A DNA stretch of 64,000 nucleotides from Actinoallomurus soli (GTDB lineage: Bacteria; Actinomycetota; Actinomycetes; Streptosporangiales; Streptosporangiaceae), in the NCBI RefSeq assembly GCF_024055715.1, contig NZ_JAMXMV010000002.1, forward strand, positions 434,001-498,000, given 5' to 3'. Position 1 is the stretch's first letter. Each line of letters opens with the position of its first letter. Positions 35,093 to 44,713 of this stretch are shown here, in pieces. The notes beneath the pieces were generated by a model that was given only the letters and a program-made list of their open reading frames with translations, ran no database searches and had not been told where the DNA came from. Both the position numbers and the translations under genes were made by a program.

Positions 35093-36559
35093 TCATCGCC
35101 GTCCGCTCGCCGTACGCCGAGGTGAGGGAAGCAGGAGGAGACAGACCAGGACCCCGGTGGCGAGGAGAGCCAGGCCCGCCGTCCAGACGGCATGGCGCAG
35201 GCCGTCGACGAACAGCGCCCGGTCCGCGGCGGAGAGCCGCCCGCCGGAACCGTGCCGCGGCAGCCGTGCGTACACGAGCGCGCCCAGCACGGCGACGCCG
35301 AGGACCTGTCCGAGCTGGCGCATCGCGTTGTGCACGGCGGAGGCCATGCCCGCCCGGGTCGTGCCCGCCGCTGACAGCGCCGTAACGGTCATCGGGGTCA
35401 GGCACATGCCGATCCCGAAGCCGCCGAGCGCGAGGTCCCACCAGATGGCACCGATCCCGGTGCCGGTGCCGAGTCTCAGGAGCCCGAGGACGGCGACGCC
35501 GCCGAGGGCCAGTCCGCTCAGCATCGGCGGGAGCGCGCCGTACCTGCCGACCAGGCGGCCGGACACCGGAGCGGCGAGCGCGAAGGCGACCCCGATCGCC
35601 GCGACGTCGATCCCCGCCGTGTCGGCAGGATCTCCGTGCACCTGCTGGAAGTACGCGCTCAGGTAGACGATCAGGCCGATGAAGGCGAAGAAGACGACCA
35701 GGCCCGCGACGTTCGCGGCGGTGAACGCGGGTCGCAGGAAGAGCGACACGTCGATCAGCGGTTCGGCCCGGTGACGCTCCCAGACGACGAAGACGATCAG
35801 GATCGTGATACCCGTGGCGAACGAGCCGATGATGACCGGTGAGGCCCATCCGAGGCGCTGGCCCTCGATGAGGCCGAACGCGACGGCCGCGAGGCCGGCC
35901 GTCGTCAACAGCGCACCGAGCAGGTCGAAGCGGTGTCGGGCCGTCGCACGGGCCGGTCGCGGAATGACACGGGCCGCCAGGACGACCAGCGCGGCCGATA
36001 GAGGGCCGTTCATCAACAGCACCCAACGCCAGCCGAGACCGGTGACGATGACGCCGCCGAGCACCGGTCCGATGGCCAGCGCCAGTCCGGAGCTCGTGGA
36101 CCACAGCCCGATGGCAGTGGCCCGCCGGCGTTCGTCGGGAAACGCCAGCCGGATGAGCGTCAGGCTGCCTGGGACGAGGAACGCCGGTCCCAGCCCCTGG
36201 ATCACCCGGCCGGCGAGCAGCACCGGCACCGTGGGGGCGAGCCCGGCGAGCAACGAGCCCAGGCCGAACGCGGCGACCCCGCCGATGAAGGCGCCCTTGC
36301 GGCCCCACCGGTCGCCGAGCGTTCCCCCGGTCACCAGCAGACTCGCATAGACGAGGACATAGGCGTCGACGATCCACTGCTGTTCCGTCGCGCCGGCTCC
36401 GAGATCGGCCCCGATGGACGGCAGCGCCACGCTGATGACCGTCGTCGACATGACGGCGAGGAACAACCCGCCGGCCGTGGCGAGGAGCGTCAGCCAGGGA
36501 CCCGCCGAGCCTGCAGCGGGAACCCGTTCGTGTGCTGGAACAGCGGCCTGGGACGTCAT
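35093..36559 (-). CDS. MFS drug exporter, DHA2 (EmrB/QacA) family
   Basis: This 488-residue transporter has about 14 helices. Motif A, GGTLGDRWGRKGAF, follows helix 2, and the antiporter motif C region reads GLALAIGPVLGG near residue 160. It is divergent from a LysR gene across 77 bp that carry a palindromic operator, so the regulator very likely controls it in response to a substrate of the pump. Confidence 0.9.
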   Translation of the reverse strand: MTSQAAVPAHERVPAAGSAGPWLTLLATAGGLFLAVMSTTVISVALPSIGADLGAGATEQQWIVDAYVLVYASLLVTGGTLGDRWGRKGAFIGGVAAFGLGSLLAGLAPTVPVLLAGRVIQGLGPAFLVPGSLTLIRLAFPDERRRATAIGLWSTSSGLALAIGPVLGGVIVTGLGWRWVLLMNGPLSAALVVLAARVIPRPARATARHRFDLLGALLTTAGLAAVAFGLIEGQRLGWASPVIIGSFATGITILIVFVVWERHRAEPLIDVSLFLRPAFTAANVAGLVVFFAFIGLIVYLSAYFQQVHGDPADTAGIDVAAIGVAFALAAPVSGRLVGRYGALPPMLSGLALGGVAVLGLLRLGTGTGIGAIWWDLALGGFGIGMCLTPMTVTALSAAGTTRAGMASAVHNAMRQLGQVLGVAVLGALVYARLPRHGSGGRLSAADRALFVDGLRHAVWTAGLALLATGVLVCLLLLPSPRRTASGRR

Positions 36560-36601
36560 ACCGACGACGTTAGAGAGGGTCCGCTCATAGCGTCCAAGTC
36601 C

Positions 36602-36616
36602 AGTTATGCCATAACT
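36602..36616. promoter_or_regulatory. Probable LysR operator
   Basis: AGTTATGCCATAACT is a perfect 6-bp inverted repeat with a 3-bp centre, lying between the divergent MFS and LysR genes, 21 bp before the LysR start. Confidence 0.7.
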
Positions 36617-36636
36617 TCATGCCTGAGGAGGCATGA

Positions 36637-37518
36637 GTGGAGCTACTGCAGCTGTACTACTTCCAGACCGTCGCCCGCCGCGAGCACATCAGCCGGGCCG
36701 CCGAGGAACTCCGGGTGGCTCAGCCATCGCTCAGCCGCACGATCGCCCGTCTCGAGGCCGAACTGGGCGTTCCGCTCTTCGACCGGCACGGCCGCAGGAT
36801 CCGGCTGAACCACTTCGGCGCTCTGTTCCTCGCGCGGGTCGACCGGGCGCTCGGCGAACTCGACGACGCCCGGCGCGAACTCGCCGACGCGGCGGGGCTG
36901 GACCTCGGTACCGTATCGATCGCCGCGGAGAACCTGCAGGCGCTGAGCGACCTGCTCGCCGCGTTTCTCCGTGACCATCCGGGAGTGAACGTCAGGCTCA
37001 GCCAGTCGTCCGCGCCGGTGATGCTCCGGCAACTGGCCGCGGGGGAGGTTGACCTCTGCCTCGCATCGCAGCCGCTCCCCGGGTCGTACCTGCGCTCGGT
37101 GGAGATCCGGCGGGAGGAGGTGCTCCTCGCCGTCCCCCCGCACCACCCGCTGGCAGGCCGGTCCGAGGTCGGTGTCCCCGCGCTGGCCGACGAGCCGTTC
37201 GTCACGACGCGGCCCGGCTACTGGCAGCGCAGCCTGTTGGACCGCCTGTTCGCCGACGCCGGGCTGGAACCCGCCATCGCCTGCGAGGGCGACGAGCCCG
37301 CCGCCATCCGCAGCCTGATCAGCGCCGGGCTCGGCATCGGGCTCCTTCCCGCCGCCGCGTACGAGGCGGCGGCGGGCCCGTCCGTCGCCTGGCTGCGGAT
37401 CGACGCCCCGGACTGCCACCGCGTCCTGCGTCTCGTCCACCGCGACGACGGCTACCTCTCCGCCGCGGCGCGCAGTCTCCGTGACGTCGCCACCGAGCAC
37501 TTCCGCACCGCCGGCTGA
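36637..37518 (+). CDS. LysR-family transcriptional regulator
   Basis: This 293-residue regulator has the N-terminal winged helix (YFQTVARREHISRAAEELRV, then PSLSRTIARLEAELGVPLFDR) and an effector-binding domain of the periplasmic-protein fold (from about residue 90). GTG start 5 nt after GAGGAGG. It probably regulates the divergent MFS pump and itself. Confidence 0.93.
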   Translation: MELLQLYYFQTVARREHISRAAEELRVAQPSLSRTIARLEAELGVPLFDRHGRRIRLNHFGALFLARVDRALGELDDARRELADAAGLDLGTVSIAAENLQALSDLLAAFLRDHPGVNVRLSQSSAPVMLRQLAAGEVDLCLASQPLPGSYLRSVEIRREEVLLAVPPHHPLAGRSEVGVPALADEPFVTTRPGYWQRSLLDRLFADAGLEPAIACEGDEPAAIRSLISAGLGIGLLPAAAYEAAAGPSVAWLRIDAPDCHRVLRLVHRDDGYLSAAARSLRDVATEHFRTAG

Positions 37519-37612
37519 GGCGGGCACGGTTCAGTCGATCAGCCGGAGGCCGCCCCATGACGAAGAGCGTGCCGGGCTCCGCCGGGGGGAGGGTGGCCGG
37601 GCCGAGGGCCCG

Positions 37613-39070
37613 TCAGGTGTCGATCTCGGCGGGCTGCGGGTCGGCCACCGTCTCCGGGGCGGCGTGCCGGGCGGTGGCGGTACGGGCGGCGGGGATGGCG
37701 GCGGCGATGAGCGCGGCCAGGAGGGCGACGCCGCAGCCGATGCCCAGGCCGGCGCGGAACCCGTTCTCGGAGGTGAAGGTGTAGCCGGCCCGGGTCACGG
37801 TCAGCTGCGCCAGGACCACGCCCATCACGGCGGCGCCGGTCGAGGTGCCCAGGGATCGCATGAGGGTGTTGAAGCCGTTGGCGGCGGCGGTCTCGTTCAG
37901 CGGGACGGAGCTCATGATCAGGGCGGGCATCGCGCCGTAGGCGAGACCGACACCGCTGTTGATGATCATCATGGCGAGCATGAGGCTCCAGGCCGAGCCC
38001 ATGAGCACCAGCGACAGGCCATAGCCGATGGCCAGCACGAGGACGCCGCTGATCAGGGTGAACTTCGGGCCGCGGGCGTTGGTGAGCTTCCCGCCCAGCG
38101 GGGACACGATCATCATCATGACGCCGCCGGGCGCCAGCCACAGGCCCGCCGCGAGCATCGACTGGCCCAGGCCGTACCCGGTGGCCTTGGGGAACTGCAG
38201 GAGCTGCGGCACGACCAGCATCGAGGCGTACATGCCGAACCCGACGAAGATCGAGGCGACGTTGGTGAGCAGGACGCGGGGGCGGGCCGTGGTGCGCAGG
38301 TCGACGAGCGGCTCGCGGCTGCGCACCTCCCACGCCCCCCACGCGAGCAGGACGACGACGGCGGCGGCGAACAGGCCGAGCGTGGTCCCCGACGCCCAGC
38401 CCCAGTCGGCGCCCTTGGAGACCGCCAGCAGCAGGCAGACCAGGCCGATGCCGAGCCCGATCGCGCCGGGCGCGTCGAAGTGCTGGCCCTTGGCGCCGGC
38501 CGGCACACTCGGGATCAGGAACCAGATCAGGATCGCGACCACCGCGGCCAGGACGGCCGATCCCCAGAACAGCACGCGCCAGCTCGCGTACTCGGCGACG
38601 GCCGCCGCGATCGGCAGGCCCAGACCGCCGCCGATCCCCATGGAGGCGCTGACCAGCGCGATGGAGGAGCTGAGCCGCTCCCTCGGGACCACGTCGCGGA
38701 GCAGGGCGATGCCGAGCGGCACCATGCCCATCCCCATGCCCTGCAGGCCGCGTCCGACGATCATCGGGACGACCGAGGAGGACAGCGCGCACACCACCGA
38801 GCCCGCGACCAGCGGAACCGAGCACACCAGGAGCATCGGGCGCTTGCCCACCAGGTCGCCCAGGCGGCCGAAGACCGGAACGCAGACGGCTCCCGCCAGG
38901 AGGGTGACGGTGATCACCCAGGCGGCGTTCGAGGAGCCGGTGTGCAGGATCTTCGGCAGCTCCTGGATCAGCGGCGTGACGAGCGTCTGCATGATCGCTG
39001 CCGTGATGCCGGCCAGGGCCAGCGTGAGAACCACGCCGCCCGCGCGGGCGGTGGGCTGGGGGGCTTCCAA
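37613..39070 (-). CDS. MFS drug exporter, DHA2 family
   Basis: This 485-residue, about 14-helix exporter has motif A GRLGDLVGKRPMLL and MGIGGGLGLPIAAAVAE (motif C region). The probable start is TTG 39070, which has GAGGAG 6 nt upstream; an in-frame ATG at 39109 would add residues that look non-coding and overlap the operator. It is divergent from a MarR gene, implying substrate-induced derepression. Confidence 0.88.
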   Translation of the reverse strand: MEAPQPTARAGGVVLTLALAGITAAIMQTLVTPLIQELPKILHTGSSNAAWVITVTLLAGAVCVPVFGRLGDLVGKRPMLLVCSVPLVAGSVVCALSSSVVPMIVGRGLQGMGMGMVPLGIALLRDVVPRERLSSSIALVSASMGIGGGLGLPIAAAVAEYASWRVLFWGSAVLAAVVAILIWFLIPSVPAGAKGQHFDAPGAIGLGIGLVCLLLAVSKGADWGWASGTTLGLFAAAVVVLLAWGAWEVRSREPLVDLRTTARPRVLLTNVASIFVGFGMYASMLVVPQLLQFPKATGYGLGQSMLAAGLWLAPGGVMMMIVSPLGGKLTNARGPKFTLISGVLVLAIGYGLSLVLMGSAWSLMLAMMIINSGVGLAYGAMPALIMSSVPLNETAAANGFNTLMRSLGTSTGAAVMGVVLAQLTVTRAGYTFTSENGFRAGLGIGCGVALLAALIAAAIPAARTATARHAAPETVADPQPAEIDT

Positions 39071-39103
39071 GGAGGACTCCTCATAGATCGCGGAACACCA
39101 AGC

Positions 39104-39133
39104 ATGCATTATGCATACTGTTTGCACAATGCA
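39104..39133. promoter_or_regulatory. Probable MarR operator
   Basis: The AT-rich gap between the MFS and MarR genes holds ATGCATTATGCAT (39104-39116) and TTGCACAATGCA (39122-39133). Both are dyads built on TGCA, 18 bp apart, consistent with two dimer sites. Confidence 0.55.
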
Positions 39134-39235
39134 CACCTTGTGTAAGACGCAAATCACTGTGGGAGCATGAGGGGGAGGCCGCTCTCCGGACCTGGCGCGC
39201 CGAGCGGCCTGGGCACCACCAGGAGGCGAAGGCAG

Positions 39236-39679
39236 TTGAGCAGGCCCACGTACGAGGTCGAGTACGAGCAGATGTTGCTCAGCCGGCACGAGTTCCTCAG
39301 ACGCAGGGCCGCCGGTGCGCTGGACCGCAGCGCGTACGTTCTCCTCAGCCGCATCCGCATCCAGGGGCCCATGTCGATCAGCGAGCTGAGCGACGCCTTC
39401 GGGCTGGACTTCTCCACCCTGCAACGGCAGACGACCGCGGCGATGCGCTCCGGCCTGGTCGAGCGCATCCCCGACCCCGCCGGCGGCATGGCCCGCAAGT
39501 TCCGCATCACGGACAAGGGCGAGCAGATGCTGAACGAGGAGCGTGAGACCCTCGTCGGCAGCCTCGACAAGATCATGGCCGACTGGTCGGACGAGGACAT
39601 CGCCGCCTTCGTGGGCTACCTCCGCCGCTTCAACAGCGGCATCGAACGCCTCACCGGCCGCCCCTGGCCCCGCCCCTGA
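39236..39679 (+). CDS. MarR-family transcriptional regulator
   Basis: A 147-residue MarR protein with the winged helix from about 40 to 110 (RIQGPMSISELSDAFGLD, then STLQRQTTAAMRSGLVER) and dimerisation helices at both ends. TTG 39236 with AGGAGG 9 nt upstream is preferred. A longer version from ATG 39167 would add 23 low-complexity residues. It is likely the repressor of the divergent MFS pump. Confidence 0.87.
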   Translation: MSRPTYEVEYEQMLLSRHEFLRRRAAGALDRSAYVLLSRIRIQGPMSISELSDAFGLDFSTLQRQTTAAMRSGLVERIPDPAGGMARKFRITDKGEQMLNEERETLVGSLDKIMADWSDEDIAAFVGYLRRFNSGIERLTGRPWPRP

Positions 39680-39747
39680 GACCGAGCCGGGGGCGGAGCC
39701 AAAGGCGGAGACCCTCTCCCGAGACGGGACCCCGTCCCCGAGGCGGT

Positions 39748-39779
39748 GGACCGGCCGCGCGGCGTCCGGCGGCCGGTCC
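39748..39779. terminator. Hairpin between convergent MarR and FG-GAP genes
   Basis: A perfect 11-bp stem, GGACCGGCCGC and GCGGCCGGTCC (39748-39758, 39769-39779), has a 10-nt loop and lies between two convergent genes. There is no T-run. Confidence 0.6.
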
Positions 39780-39793
39780 GGTCGGCGTGCGGG

Positions 39794-41314
39794 TCAGCCG
39801 TTACGGCCGAGGCGCAGGCCCACCAGGGCGTGCTTGCCGCTGACGCCGAGCGTCGAGGCGCCGATGGTCGCCGAACCCGACCCGGTCACGCCCGTGGCGG
39901 TGCCCTTGAGCAGGCTCACCGCGCCGTCCGTGCCGTTCTCGTTGGGCGCGCCGGCGATCAGGTCGCCGTAGGCGTCGGCGTTGACGTTCAGCATGGTGAC
40001 CGCCCAGCCGAACTGGTCGTTCTGCTCCGCGGCGCCGGGCACATCGGGGTAGCTCTGCGAGACCGCCTGGGCGCCCGTGCCGGTGAGCCCGGAGGCCGAG
40101 CCGTACAGGACGACCGCCTCGCCGGCGTGCGACTGGGAGCTGACGGTGCGGTACGGCACGCCGACCGCGAGGTCGTACTTGCCGTCCTTGTTCACGTCGC
40201 CCGCGGACAGCGCGTAGCCGAACTTGTCACCGGTCACCGCGGCGCCCGGCACACCCGAGCTGTCCTGGGTGATCGTATTCGAGCTCGCCAGGCTGACGTT
40301 CGCGTCGCCCTTGAAGACCGTGACGTGACCGCCCTTGCCGGCGCTCTCGTCGGCGCCGCCGGCGGCGATGTCGGCGTAGCCGTCACCGTCGAAGTCGGCC
40401 ACGGCGAGGCTGTCCACGCGGGTGATCGCCTCACCGACGACCGAGCCCTCCGGGGACGTGAAGTCCCACACGTCGAAGCCGGACTTCGGGTCGGCGCTGG
40501 AGACCCAGCCCACGACCAGGTCGAGTTTGTTGTCGCCGTTGACGTCGCCGATCGCCGGGGTGAGGGCGCTGAAGTTGCTCGCCGCCGCCGCGGTGATGCC
40601 GCTCTTCTTCGCCCGGAGCCGGTGCGGCCTCGCGGGCGGGCTGAAGCGTGCCGTCTCGCCCTGCGCCCTGACCTGCGCCTTGGCCTGCGCGGTGCTCGGG
40701 GCCGAACTGAAGGTCCAGAAATAGCCGTCGCCCGGCGACGTGTCGACCCAGTCGGTGTAGCCGTCGCCGTCGAGGTCGCCCGCCGTCAGCGCGTAGCCGA
40801 ACCGGTGACCCGCGCCGGCGTACGACGAGGGCTCGGCGATGGCGCCCGAGCCCGACCCCGTCAGCCCGGACGGCGAACCCCACAGGATCGTCTCGGAGCC
40901 GGCGTCCGTGCCCGCGGTGGTGTCCTCGTCGGGCGCGCCGATGAGCAGGTCCGCGTAGCCGTCGCGGTCGTAGTCCATGGACGTGATCGAGTAGCCGAAG
41001 TGGTCGCCGGCCTCGGCGGCGCCGGGCACCCCGCTGCTGTCCTGGCTGAAGACCTGCTTCTTGCTCGTGTTCAGGCCGGACGAGGAGCCGTAGACGATCG
41101 TGACGAAGCCGGCGTTGGCGTGGCCGCTGACCGTGCCGTACGGGTTGCCGAGCGCCAGGTCGGGATGGCCGTCGCCGTTGAAGTCGTAGGGCTGGACCGC
41201 CTTGAGGGGCGCAGCCGCCTTCGGGAGGGGGGACGCATGGGCGACGCCGGCCAGCCCGGCCCCCATGGCGGTGATGGCGGACACCGCGAGTGCCCGTGTG
41301 ACGCCAGTTTTCAA
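39794..41314 (-). CDS. Secreted FG-GAP (integrin-alpha-like) beta-propeller protein
   Basis: An approximately 506-residue exported protein with a Sec signal ending near HASPLPKA. It contains at least six FG-GAP/calcium-binding loops of the type DFNGDGHPD, DYDRDGYAD, DLDGDGYTD, DVNGDNKLD, DFDGDGYAD and DVNKDGKYD, predicting a seven-bladed propeller. The start is one of two consecutive TTG codons (41317/41314) behind AGGAGG. No catalytic domain is seen; binding or adhesion outside the cell is likely. Confidence 0.88.
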   Translation of the reverse strand: MKTGVTRALAVSAITAMGAGLAGVAHASPLPKAAAPLKAVQPYDFNGDGHPDLALGNPYGTVSGHANAGFVTIVYGSSSGLNTSKKQVFSQDSSGVPGAAEAGDHFGYSITSMDYDRDGYADLLIGAPDEDTTAGTDAGSETILWGSPSGLTGSGSGAIAEPSSYAGAGHRFGYALTAGDLDGDGYTDWVDTSPGDGYFWTFSSAPSTAQAKAQVRAQGETARFSPPARPHRLRAKKSGITAAAASNFSALTPAIGDVNGDNKLDLVVGWVSSADPKSGFDVWDFTSPEGSVVGEAITRVDSLAVADFDGDGYADIAAGGADESAGKGGHVTVFKGDANVSLASSNTITQDSSGVPGAAVTGDKFGYALSAGDVNKDGKYDLAVGVPYRTVSSQSHAGEAVVLYGSASGLTGTGAQAVSQSYPDVPGAAEQNDQFGWAVTMLNVNADAYGDLIAGAPNENGTDGAVSLLKGTATGVTGSGSATIGASTLGVSGKHALVGLRLGRNG

Positions 41315-41411
41315 CAAGCCTCCTAGGAACCGCCGCGCGGTGGAGAAACCGGCGGCAGATAAGTGACGCTTCGCGTTAACGAAGGGTTTACTTTTCCCGT
41401 GGGCTCGTGGA

Positions 41412-41449
41412 GGAGATGACGCGGCTACGCGGAGATGACGCGGCTACGC
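41412..41449. repeat. 19-bp perfect tandem duplication
   Basis: GGAGATGACGCGGCTACGC occurs twice head to tail (41412-41430, 41431-41449). The second copy includes the stop codon of the CHAP gene, the first is a copy of that gene end placed in the spacer. Confidence 0.9.
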
Positions 41450-42067
41450 GGAGTACTCGGGGTAGCCGTAGCCGACGACGTAGTCCTTGCTGCGGGTCCG
41501 GACCTTCACGGCGTTGTCGGTGTTGCCCTCGACGGTCTGGATCGTGCCGTCATGGTTGTCCTTGATGACGAGGCCGACGTGCTCGATGCTGCCGATGTCC
41601 TTGCCGCCGTTCCAGGAGAAGAACACGACGGCTCCGGGCTTGGGGGTCGTGCCCCAGCGGCCCTGCCGTTCGAACCACCTGGCGTGCGCGGGGGTGAAGG
41701 CGTCGCCGCCGATCCCCTTGACCCCGGCCTGGGCCCCGACCCAGGTGACGAACATGTCGCACCAGCTCGCGTTGGCGTAGTCGCCGATCGATCCGCCGTC
41801 GCGCGCGACGTCGGCCTTCGCGAACGGCGAGGACATGAACCACTGGTTGAACTTGCTGCCGCCGGCGGCGTCCTCGGTGGTGCCGACTTGGGAAAGAGCG
41901 ACCTTCAACGCGTCATCCGCGGTGGGCGACCGCTGCAGGCGAATTCCGATCAGGATCGCCGCGACCAGAAGGATCACGGCCATTCCCGCCGACGCGATAC
42001 CCACGACGGGATTGATGAGACGTCCGCGAAATGAGAATCGCGGATAACGAAGGACTGGGGACGACAC
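41444..42067 (-). CDS. Membrane-anchored CHAP-domain peptidoglycan hydrolase
   Basis: A 207-residue protein with one N-terminal helix (about 18-40) and a CHAP domain: catalytic Cys in ANASWCDMFVTWVG, His in SIEHVGLVI, and an Asn/Glu in VEGNTDN. CHAP enzymes cut peptide stems or cross-bridges of the cell wall. GTG 42067 follows GAGGAG at 7 nt. It is a close paralogue of the protein at 55879-56658 (same VGTxED, GDYANASWCDMFVTWVG and GYGYPxY segments) but is held in the membrane instead of secreted. Confidence 0.88.
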   Translation of the reverse strand: MSSPVLRYPRFSFRGRLINPVVGIASAGMAVILLVAAILIGIRLQRSPTADDALKVALSQVGTTEDAAGGSKFNQWFMSSPFAKADVARDGGSIGDYANASWCDMFVTWVGAQAGVKGIGGDAFTPAHARWFERQGRWGTTPKPGAVVFFSWNGGKDIGSIEHVGLVIKDNHDGTIQTVEGNTDNAVKVRTRSKDYVVGYGYPEYSA

Positions 42068-42340
42068 GGGGACACTCCTCGCGGCTTCCACCTCGGAGAA
42101 CACGTCCGAAGCGCACAGGCCGAAATGCTGACTGCACGATAGCAAGCACGCAGCGTGAAACCGTACGCACGTGACCCGAATCATATGATTGAATAACGCG
42201 AGTTACTCAGCGCTCCGGGAGCATTTCCGCGAGCCCAGCGGGTCTGCTGTGCCATTTGTGACTGCTGAGGCCCGCAGCGCCGTCCCGGCCCCGGTAGGGA
42301 CCGGCGATTCCGGGAAGGCAGGGCCTGAGGAGGTGAGGTC

Positions 42341-42652
42341 ATGAGGCAGCTGAAGTTCCGGGCGCTCGTCACCATCGATCCGACCGCCGAGGAGGAATGG
42401 GACCTGCAGAGTTCCACCCGGCGGATCGTCGTACGCGCCCACCGGCACGAGCCGGAACGGATCCGGTCCTTCAACGCGATGGTCTCCACGGAGGATCAGG
42501 AGCCGCTGCGACCGGGCGACACCTACCACATGGTCACGCTGACGGTGACCGACGAAGAGGCCACGGAGTTCTTGATGCCCGGCGAGCACTTCGAGCTGTG
42601 GGAGCACCACGAGGTGGGCCACGGCGTCATCTCGCGCCGGGTCGTCATCTGA
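42341..42652 (+). CDS. Hypothetical protein with EF-Tu-like barrel features
   Basis: A 103-residue cytoplasmic protein, Glu/Arg-rich. The C-terminal pattern MPGEHFELWEHHEVGHGVISRRVVI resembles the last strands of the EF-Tu domain III barrel, where such stand-alone copies are known in actinomycetes; function unknown. GGAGGTG lies 5 nt before the ATG. Flanks: divergent CHAP gene and downstream XRE regulator. Confidence 0.75.
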   Translation: MRQLKFRALVTIDPTAEEEWDLQSSTRRIVVRAHRHEPERIRSFNAMVSTEDQEPLRPGDTYHMVTLTVTDEEATEFLMPGEHFELWEHHEVGHGVISRRVVI

Positions 42653-42755
42653 GGATCTCCGGCCCTGTCGCACATCTCCACCGGAGGCGCATTCCCCGGT
42701 GCCTGTCCACGGCAGGGTGTGGCTGGACTCCCGCGCGGGTTGAAGACTGTGCCGC

Positions 42756-43649
42756 ATGGACGGGAAACGGCAGCTCGGAGAGTTCCTGCGGACACGCCGC
42801 GCCCGGCTGCGGCCGGAGGACGTAGGGCTGGTGTCGTACGGCGACCGGCGTCGGGTGCCGGGGTTGCGGCGCGAGGAGCTGGCGCTGCTGGCCGGGGTCA
42901 GTGCGTCGTACTACTCCAGGCTGGAGCGCGGGCACTCGCTGAACGCCTCCCTGGAGGTGCTCGACGCGATCGCCCGCGCGCTGGACCTGAACGCGGCCGA
43001 ACGCCGTCACCTGCACGACCTCGCCGCCGCTCCGCGCCGCCCGGCGGCCGATCGCCGGCCCCCGCCGGAACGGGTGACGACGGCGATACGCCAGATGGTC
43101 TCCGCCCTGGCGGACGTCCCGGTCATCGTCCTCGGCCGGCGCGGTGACGTGCTGGCCTGGAACCGTACGGGACACGCGTTGTACGCCGGTCACCTGGACT
43201 GCGGAGCTCCGGAGCGGCCGGCCGAGCGCCCCAACATGCCGCGCCTGGTGTTCTGCGACGCCCACACCCGTGAGCTGTACGCGGACTGGCCCCACAAGGC
43301 CAGGGACGTCGTGGGCCACCTGCGTCTCGCGGCCGGCCGGCACCCCGACGATCCCGCACTGGCGTCGCTGATCGGTGAGCTGACGATGCGGAGCCCGGAG
43401 TTCGCCGGGATGTGGTCCGACCACAAGGTCGGCGTCTGTGACGTCGGCGTCTACGACATGCGGCATCCGCTCGTCGGCGCGATGACCGTGACCCAGCAGA
43501 CCCTGCACACCGAACAGGGGCAGCGGGTCGTCGTGGCCACCGCGGAGCCCGGCTCGGCCTCCCGGCACGCCCTTGTCCTCCTGTCCCGGGCCGTCACGGC
43601 CGTCGACGACTCCCCCGACGCCGAAGACGACCGTCTGACCCGCCGCTGA
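42756..43649 (+). CDS. XRE-family regulator with MmyB-like ligand-binding domain
   Basis: A 297-residue protein. Residues about 10-80 are an HTH with VPGLRREELALLAGVSASYYSRLERG, the signature of MmyB/SCO-type XRE regulators. Residues about 105-275 are the PAS-like MmyB domain (VLGRRGDVLAWNRTGHAL) known to bind fatty-acid-like ligands. The following secreted propeller gene may be its target. Confidence 0.92.
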   Translation: MDGKRQLGEFLRTRRARLRPEDVGLVSYGDRRRVPGLRREELALLAGVSASYYSRLERGHSLNASLEVLDAIARALDLNAAERRHLHDLAAAPRRPAADRRPPPERVTTAIRQMVSALADVPVIVLGRRGDVLAWNRTGHALYAGHLDCGAPERPAERPNMPRLVFCDAHTRELYADWPHKARDVVGHLRLAAGRHPDDPALASLIGELTMRSPEFAGMWSDHKVGVCDVGVYDMRHPLVGAMTVTQQTLHTEQGQRVVVATAEPGSASRHALVLLSRAVTAVDDSPDAEDDRLTRR

Positions 43650-43723
43650 GCCTCTCCGAAGCGACCGCGGCACCCCTCGCGCGGGCGCCCGTCTCCAGCG
43701 CGCCCGAAAACCTGGAAGGAACC

Positions 43724-44692
43724 ATGACAACAAGGCTTTCGCGTGCCGTTCTGACCGCTCTGGCGGCCGGAACCGCCGCTCTGTCGGCCGTCACCGCGGC
43801 CCCGGCCTCGGCGGCCACCGCGCCCATCTCCGAGGCGAAAATCGCCGTCCACTTCGACCTGTCCAAGGGGCAGATGCCGGAGAACGTGGCCCTGGAGCCC
43901 AACGGTGCCCTCGACGTGACCTTCGCCGCCGCCCGGCAGGTCGCACGCGTCGACTCCACCGGCCGGACCCGGATTCTGGCCACCCTGCCGGCCCCGGCCG
44001 ACGGCGGCGTCAGGACGCCCGTCCTCGGCTTCCCCCTGACCACCGGCATCGTACGGACTCACGACGGCACGCTGTACGTCCTGTACGCCACCGGTGGCGC
44101 CGACCTGACGGGGCTGTGGCGGCTGAGCCCGGGCGGGACGGCCCGGCGCGTCGCCGCCCTGCCCGCCGACGGCCTGCCCAACGGGCTGACCCTCGACGAG
44201 CACCGCCGGCGGTTCTTCATCACCGACTCGGTGCTCGGCAGGGTCTGGACCGTGCCGCTGACCGGCGGAACTCCCACGGTCTGGTCCGCGTCCGGCGACC
44301 TCGCCTCCACCGGCTTCCTCGGGGTGAACGGCGCCAAGATGCGCGGCGGCGCGCTGTGGGTCACCAACCTCGACCAGGGCACCCTGCTGCGGATCCCGGT
44401 CCGCGCGGACGGCGGTGCGGGCGTCCCGCGGGTCGAGGCGACGGGACTGACCGGCCTGGACGACTTCGCCTTCACCGGACGCGGCGACGAGCTCCTGGCC
44501 GCCGTCAACGGCCCGAACGAGGTCGTGCGCATCGAGCCCGGCGGCGCCGTCTCCACCGTCCTGGACGCCGATGACGGGCTGCAGAACCCGACCTCGGTGG
44601 CGGTCCGCGGCGGCAGGGTCGACGTGCTCAGCGCCTCCTACACCACCGCCACCGACCCGAACCTGCTGGTCGCCCGCCTCCGCCGCCGGTGA
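43724..44692 (+). CDS. Secreted SMP-30/NHL-type beta-propeller protein
   Basis: A 322-residue exported protein with a signal peptide cleaved near PASAATAP (residue about 30). Repeating blades with patterns such as LPNGLTLDEHRRRFFITDSV and GLDDFAFTGRGDELLAA are those of SMP-30/gluconolactonase-like six-bladed propellers. GGAAGG precedes the ATG. It lies 74 bp after the XRE regulator on the same strand. Enzymatic activity is uncertain. Confidence 0.85.
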   Translation: MTTRLSRAVLTALAAGTAALSAVTAAPASAATAPISEAKIAVHFDLSKGQMPENVALEPNGALDVTFAAARQVARVDSTGRTRILATLPAPADGGVRTPVLGFPLTTGIVRTHDGTLYVLYATGGADLTGLWRLSPGGTARRVAALPADGLPNGLTLDEHRRRFFITDSVLGRVWTVPLTGGTPTVWSASGDLASTGFLGVNGAKMRGGALWVTNLDQGTLLRIPVRADGGAGVPRVEATGLTGLDDFAFTGRGDELLAAVNGPNEVVRIEPGGAVSTVLDADDGLQNPTSVAVRGGRVDVLSASYTTATDPNLLVARLRRR

Positions 44693-44713
44693 CCGTACGG
44701 CCGGCCGTCCGCC

